This document shows positions 7,302 through 10,437 of a stretch of DNA of 10,437 nt, in pieces. The translations under genes and the position numbers were made by a program. The stretch is taken from the NCBI GenBank assembly GCA_046728115.1, contig JBKPDW010000118.1, forward strand, positions 1 through 10,437, read 5' to 3'. Position 1 is the stretch's first letter. Each line of letters starts with the position of its first letter. Source of the DNA: CAVSWN01 sp046728115. GTDB lineage: Bacteria > Acidobacteriota > Vicinamibacteria > Vicinamibacterales > CAVVIG01. The notes below the pieces were generated by a model. It was not told the origin of the DNA and ran no database searches. It worked only from the letters and a program-made list of their open reading frames with translations.

Positions 7302-7985
7302 TTATGCTGGCCGACAAACCAGCATCGCGAAGATTTCTGCCTGAGGCGCGAGCTGCCGTAGGCCGTTCATCAGACGCGCGCCCGCTTCGTTCAGACTGGC
7401 GAGTGGCAGCGGTTCGAGTCGCTCCAGCACGAACCACATCTCAGTGGTGTCGATCTCCAGACGGGTTCGTGTGCTCTGACGCCAGTTCCAGCGCCGGCAG
7501 GTGACGCCGGCGTCGTCCCGCCAAACGACTTCGCCCTCGTCGGCGGTTTCAATCGACGGCTCACCATCGTGCACCGTCTCGAAACGTTCGTCACCGTTGG
7601 CGCGGACCAGGCGCGGCTGACCCACATATGCCGAGAGGTTCTCGCCGCCGACCGGCAGCGCGAAATCCACGCTCACCTCGTTATACAGGTCCACTACCGC
7701 GTTGATGCGCGGCAACCTGCCATCGCGCATCACTCGGCGACGCAGCGCTTCTGCGGAGCAGGGCGTCCGCTGCGGTTTCGTGCCGAACGCGCGATACGCC
7801 TCGCGCCACGACTCCAGATGCGGCTGCGTCCAAGGCGGAGGCGGCGCCGGCCGCCAAACATCCGTCGAGGCGCTTGGTGTATTACGCCCGCGGCGGACGA
7901 CGATGCTGAGCGCCGCGAAGTCGGGTCGAAGCCGCCAGATCGCGGGGTCTACGCTTGGTACGAACGATGCCGGACCGGCAGTCAT
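7302..7985 (-). CDS. Stand-alone B3/B4 domain protein (PheRS beta editing-type)
   Basis: A 227-residue cytoplasmic protein (234 if the GTG at 8006 is used; numbers below follow the longer form). It carries a B3/B4 domain, the fold that in the beta subunit of phenylalanyl-tRNA synthetase removes tyrosine from mischarged tRNA-Phe. Visible blocks are INAVVDLYNEVSV (101-113), LPVGGENLSAYVGQ (117-130), ERFETVHDGEP (140-150), GEVVWRDDAGVTCRRWNWRQ (158-177) and a last helix NEAGARLMNGL. The other synthetase domains are absent, so it is a free-standing homolog. Such proteins are of unproven function; trans-editing of mischarged tRNA or binding of amino-acid-like compounds is inference. It is divergent from an XRE-cupin regulator 40 bases away, with a palindrome at 7991-8005 between them. 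Neither start has a good ribosome binding site; I prefer the ATG because the GTG form would run through the palindrome. Confidence 0.85.
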   Translation of the reverse strand: MTAGPASFVPSVDPAIWRLRPDFAALSIVVRRGRNTPSASTDVWRPAPPPPWTQPHLESWREAYRAFGTKPQRTPCSAEALRRRVMRDGRLPRINAVVDLYNEVSVDFALPVGGENLSAYVGQPRLVRANGDERFETVHDGEPSIETADEGEVVWRDDAGVTCRRWNWRQSTRTRLEIDTTEMWFVLERLEPLPLASLNEAGARLMNGLRQLAPQAEIFAMLVCRPA

Positions 7986-7990
7986 GATAT

Positions 7991-8005
7991 TGACTTTGAT
8001 AGTCA
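7991..8005. promoter_or_regulatory. Candidate operator between divergent genes
   Basis: TGACTTTGATAGTCA has perfect 5-base arms (TGACT/AGTCA) around TTGAT. It lies in the short interval between the B3/B4 gene and the regulator gene and overlaps a TTGACT (7990-7995) that could be a -35 box for the regulator. With a spacing of 18, TACTAC (8014-8019) would be a weak -10 box, placing the transcript start at or next to the ATG at 8026. The natural reading is autoregulation and divergent control by the XRE regulator. The palindrome is seen; its binding is inferred. Confidence 0.45.
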
Positions 8006-8025
8006 CTTAAGAGTACTACCTTGGC

Positions 8026-8640
8026 ATGGCTCGTCGGGTCAAGCCGACCCAGACATCCGCGGTCAATGGAGGAGGGGAGCTGATCGCGCTGATCAGCGGC
8101 CGCGTGAGAGAACTGCGGCGCGAACGTCGCCTCTCGCTCGACGCGCTGGCGGCGAGGGCGGCCGTGAGCAAGGGAATGATCGTGCAGATCGAGAAGGCTA
8201 AGTCGAACCCGTCGATCGCGACCTTGTGCAAGGTGGCGGCGGCGTTCAGTGTGTCGGTGGCCGATCTGGTCAACGTCTCCGGTCAGCAGCCGATCGAGAT
8301 CGTGCCCGCCGGGCCGCCGCGTCTCCTGTGGCGGGGGCCAAAAGGCGGCGCCGGTACATTCCTGGTCGGCTCCAGGGGGCCGGACATGCTGGAGCTGTGG
8401 GTCTGGGAGATACGCCCCGGCGAACGCCATCAGGCGCCGGCCCATCCCAAGGGCACCCTGGAATTGCTCACCGTCGAGAAGGGCGAGCTGTCGATCGCGT
8501 TCGACCAAGTGAGCTACGTAATCGGCACGGGCGCGTCGGCATTGGCGCATACCGACCGGCCACATGCGTACGCCTGCGTAGGCAAGAAGCCGGTGCGTTT
8601 CATCATGGTGGTGGCGGAATGGCAATCCCGAAATCGGTAA
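8026..8640 (+). CDS. XRE-family transcriptional regulator with cupin domain
   Basis: A 204-residue DNA-binding regulator. Residues about 20-83 form a Cro/CI-type helix-turn-helix (RVRELRRERRLSLDALAARA, AVSKGMIVQIEKAKSNPSIA, TLCKVAAAFSVSVADL). Residues about 120-198 form a cupin sensor barrel, with ELWVWEIRPGERHQAPAHPK as the first conserved cupin motif and GTGASALAHTDRPHAYACVG as the second. This layout is that of XRE-cupin regulators (SutR/PuuR-like), which commonly sense small metabolites and control neighbouring catabolic or transport genes. No Shine-Dalgarno is seen before the ATG, which fits the possible leaderless transcript. It is divergent from the B3/B4 gene and is followed after 19 bases by an EamA-type membrane gene, suggesting one regulon. 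The inducer is unknown. Confidence 0.92.
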   Translation: MARRVKPTQTSAVNGGGELIALISGRVRELRRERRLSLDALAARAAVSKGMIVQIEKAKSNPSIATLCKVAAAFSVSVADLVNVSGQQPIEIVPAGPPRLLWRGPKGGAGTFLVGSRGPDMLELWVWEIRPGERHQAPAHPKGTLELLTVEKGELSIAFDQVSYVIGTGASALAHTDRPHAYACVGKKPVRFIMVVAEWQSRNR

Positions 8641-8659
8641 TCGCTCCGATGCTCTCGCG

Positions 8660-8945
8660 GTGAGCGGAACCGTCTGCTATCATCTCGCGGCGAAGTCGAT
8701 TCCGAAAACGCTCGACGCCGCGCTCGTGCTCGTAGTGGCCTACACCACGGCGCTCGTCGCCAGCATCGCCGCGTACTTCTTGCTGCCGGGGACCGCAACG
8801 TCAGCGGAGCCGGTCCGGCTCTGGCATCCGGCCGCCATGGTTGTCGGCCTCGCTGCATTTCTCATCGAGTTCGGGTACGTGCTCATGTACTGGACGGCCT
8901 GGCCGATCAGCATGGCATCCGTTGTCACGAACGGACTAGGAGTTC
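8660..8945 (+). pseudogene. EamA/DMT-family membrane transporter gene cut by an IS
   Basis: About 95 codons of a membrane protein start at a GTG 19 bases after the regulator stop. The beginning GTVCYHLAAKSIP, then a hydrophobic segment (about 19-43, LDAALVLVVAYTTALVAS) and another (57-79, HPAAMVVGLAAFLIEFGYVL), followed by WPISMASVVTNGL, match the N-terminal half of single-EamA-domain (DMT superfamily) proteins. DMT members include exporters of amino acids and other metabolites. The frame then enters the IS1182-like element at 8946, whose sequence extends it artificially to 9100. Relatives of this type are often about 140 residues with four membrane helices, so two helices are missing; the rest should lie beyond the window. 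The gene's place in the regulator operon suggests it was under its control. Family call from pattern; interruption is direct. Confidence 0.75.
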
Positions 8946-8960
8946 GTCCGAGTAAGTGCC
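8946..8960 (+). repeat. Left terminal inverted repeat of the IS
   Basis: GTCCGAGTAAGTGCC. The first ten bases are identical to the inverted right end. It lies just inside the break in the EamA-type gene and thus marks the exact insertion point. Confidence 0.8.
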
Positions 8961-9074
8961 GTGATGGTCACATCACTTCGTGCTGCGCGCTCACCTTGTC
9001 GGTCGTCACTGTCGCCGATGGCCGCGTGGGCGTCCCATTCAGAATCGAGGCGGTCGGGCGAATCGTCCTGCTGT

Positions 9075-10364
9075 TCATACACAGAGGCGGTGGAGCTTGA
9101 GAATGTTGTGCGTCGTGCACACCAGCGACCATTCACCTTGCACCTTCTCGAATCCCCGCAATAGGAATTGCCTGAAGCCGCGCGCCTGCTTGATCTGTCC
9201 GATGACGGGTTCGACGATCCCTTTGCGCGCCGCATAGGCCGCCGCGCCGGTCTTCGTGAGCAGCTTCCGGGCCATCCGATCGACGATCGTGGCATGCGTC
9301 GGGAGCGGTCCACGCGGACACGGCCCCGGCCGCTCGCCATGTTTCTGCTTCCGTGTCGAGATGTACGCGTCGATCTGCGTGGTGGCGATCGCGCTCAGGC
9401 TCTCGTCCGAGCAATAGCCCGCGTCGGCGAGCAGCTGCGTGGGCGTGACGCCCGACTGCTGCTCGATCGTGGTGACCATCGGCATGAGCTGCTTTTTGTC
9501 ATTCGTCTCCTGGGTGACCGCCTGGCCAACGATGAATTGCAGGTCGTCTACGGCGACCTGCACGTTGTACGCCTGCACGAAGCCGTCGGGGCCTTTCATG
9601 ATCCGTGACTCGGGATCGGTGAAGTTGTACTGCGCTTTCGGATCCGGCGTCGCCGAGTCGGCGGGTTGGCCCGCGGCGGCGGCCTCATCCTTCGCGGGAG
9701 CCTCCAGCGCTCCTTTCGCGTCTCGAATCCGTTTCAAGCGACTCTCTCGGCGTTGCAGCTCTGCTGGCAGCTCGTCGCCCCGGCGGTCGGGGCCGTACTC
9801 CGCATCTTCGGCCGCGTCGGCGGCTTCCGCCTGATCGAGCAGTTGCTTCACTTCCTCGCGCAACTGCCGTTGTTTGTCGCGCATCCGGCCGTAACTCATG
9901 GCCTTGTGCTTCGACGCGTTCGCCTTCACCTTACTGCTATCGCGCGCCACGCGACCGACCCGCGGCGCCCCCAGTTCCCGCGCCAGGCGCAGCACCTGCT
10001 CGAAGAACCCGCGCAGAGCGGGCAGGTGCGTCTTGCGAAAATCGGCGATCGTCCGAAAGTCTGGTTGATTGCCGGCGGCGAGCACCCGGAATGCTACGTC
10101 TTCGACCAGTCACCGCTGGATTCGCCGCGACGAAAAGACACCGACGCAATAGGCATACACCAGCACCTTGGTCAGCATGACGGGGTGGTACGGCGGGTAG
10201 CCGCGGTCCTTGTCTTCATAGACCGCCGTGATCGCCGACAGATCCAATTGATCGATCAGGTCGCTCACGAAGAACGCCAGGTGATCCTCCGGCAACCAAT
10301 CCCGCAGACTCGGCGGCAGCAGCAGATCCTGCTCGGGCACATAGGGGCGATAGGTCTTGGCCAT
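9075..10364 (-). pseudogene. IS1182-family transposase with one in-frame TGA
   Basis: A 430-codon frame with a single stop at codon 85 (bases 10110-10112). The N-terminal domain (DUF772-type) begins MAKTYRPYVPEQDLLLPP and continues LPEDHLAFFVSDLIDQLDL, YPPYHPVMLTKVLVYAYCVG. Across the TGA the protein continues in the same frame (IQR-stop-LVEDVAFRVLAAGNQPDFRT). The DDE core is complete: Asp in RVARDSSKVKANASKHKAMS, Asp in LLADAGYCSDESL, and Glu in GIVEPVIGQIKQARGF. A charged, Glu/Ala-rich insert and the C-terminus GEWSLVCTTHNILKLHRL are typical of the family. The first Asp sits in RDSSK where relatives usually have DGTK. The expected residue at the stop is Arg, so CGA to TGA (one transition) explains it. 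Without readthrough the element cannot make its own transposase, but could be moved by one from another copy. Confidence 0.88.
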
Positions 10365-10422
10365 CGCCGGCAGTGTAGTACAACCATCGCGCGGCGCGCA
10401 CCCTGAGAATGGTTATGTCACA

Positions 10423-10437
10423 GGCGATTACTCGGAC
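10423..10437 (-). repeat. Right terminal inverted repeat of the IS
   Basis: The plus strand reads GGCGATTACTCGGAC, the inverted partner of the left end with two mismatches. It forms the last 15 bases of the window. Confidence 0.8.

Larger units (their letters stand above)
8946..10437 (-). mobile_element. IS1182-family insertion sequence, complete to both ends
   Basis: The left end reads GTCCGAGTAAGTGCC and the reverse complement of the right end reads GTCCGAGTAATCGCC, identical at 13 of 15 positions, so both terminal inverted repeats are present. The element is 1492 bases and carries a single transposase gene on the minus strand, with about 130 bases after and 73 bases before it. It interrupts an EamA-type membrane gene. 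The outer right end coincides with the last base of the window, so a target duplication cannot be tested. Confidence 0.85.

Noticed and set aside
7569..8201. 210-codon plus-strand frame
   Set aside because: It is opposite the B3/B4 gene and out of frame with the regulator it overlaps; Arg-rich shadow.
9666..10406. 246-codon plus-strand frame across the IS
   Set aside because: Antisense to the IS1182 transposase, which has clear DDE residues and family motifs on the other strand.
1..10437. CRISPR arrays, tRNA or rRNA genes, defence operons
   Set aside because: No regularly spaced repeats, cloverleaf or rRNA-like stretches, and no nuclease, toxin or other defence-type domains were recognised on either strand.

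Overview
This is a high-GC bacterial window of mixed, partly decayed accessory DNA. It holds two catabolic or housekeeping gene groups, two transposase genes that are each broken by one lesion, and several gene remnants. The organism cannot be fixed from the sequence. GC-rich codon use, the type of integrase-core transposase, the IS1182-type element and the small conserved 'SVYGLGRFPVTLY' protein suggest an Acidobacteriota-, Myxococcota- or proteobacterium-like soil organism; this is inference only. No rRNA, tRNA or CRISPR was seen.

Layout. Positions 1-506 hold the degraded C-terminus of an aldehyde dehydrogenase on the minus strand, then an apparently non-coding leader. Positions 507-3065 carry a co-directional set on the plus strand: a small alpha/beta-barrel-like protein, a Rossmann-fold NADP oxidoreductase of the F420-dependent-reductase type, and a full-length aldehyde dehydrogenase with all catalytic residues. 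A short, doubtful ORF (3065-3343) overlaps the dehydrogenase stop. Positions 3358-4649 (minus) are an integrase-core transposase with one missing base between its second and third catalytic residues. Restoring that base gives an exact DD(35)E spacing. Upstream of it, on the same strand, is an intact 82-residue conserved protein with a coiled-coil start (4811-5059).

Positions 5060-7300 are mostly decayed. They contain a possible fragment of a larger protein, a signal peptide followed at once by a stop, a zinc-ribbon membrane protein (5911-6453) whose C-terminal third looks disturbed, and a minus-strand pseudogene with two in-frame stops (6578-7246). Positions 7302-8945 hold a coherent divergent cluster: a stand-alone B3/B4 (phenylalanyl-tRNA synthetase editing-type) domain protein on the minus strand, an XRE-cupin regulator on the plus strand with a palindrome between them, and then an EamA/DMT-type membrane protein. 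The membrane protein is cut after about 95 codons by an IS1182-family element (8946-10437) with matching terminal inverted repeats. The window ends exactly at the outer end of that element. Its transposase has one in-frame TGA.

No clear new defence system or other large undescribed system was found. The most interesting functional unit is the regulator / B3-B4 / EamA cluster, which reads as a possible amino-acid-related quality-control or export module now inactivated in part by the IS insertion.
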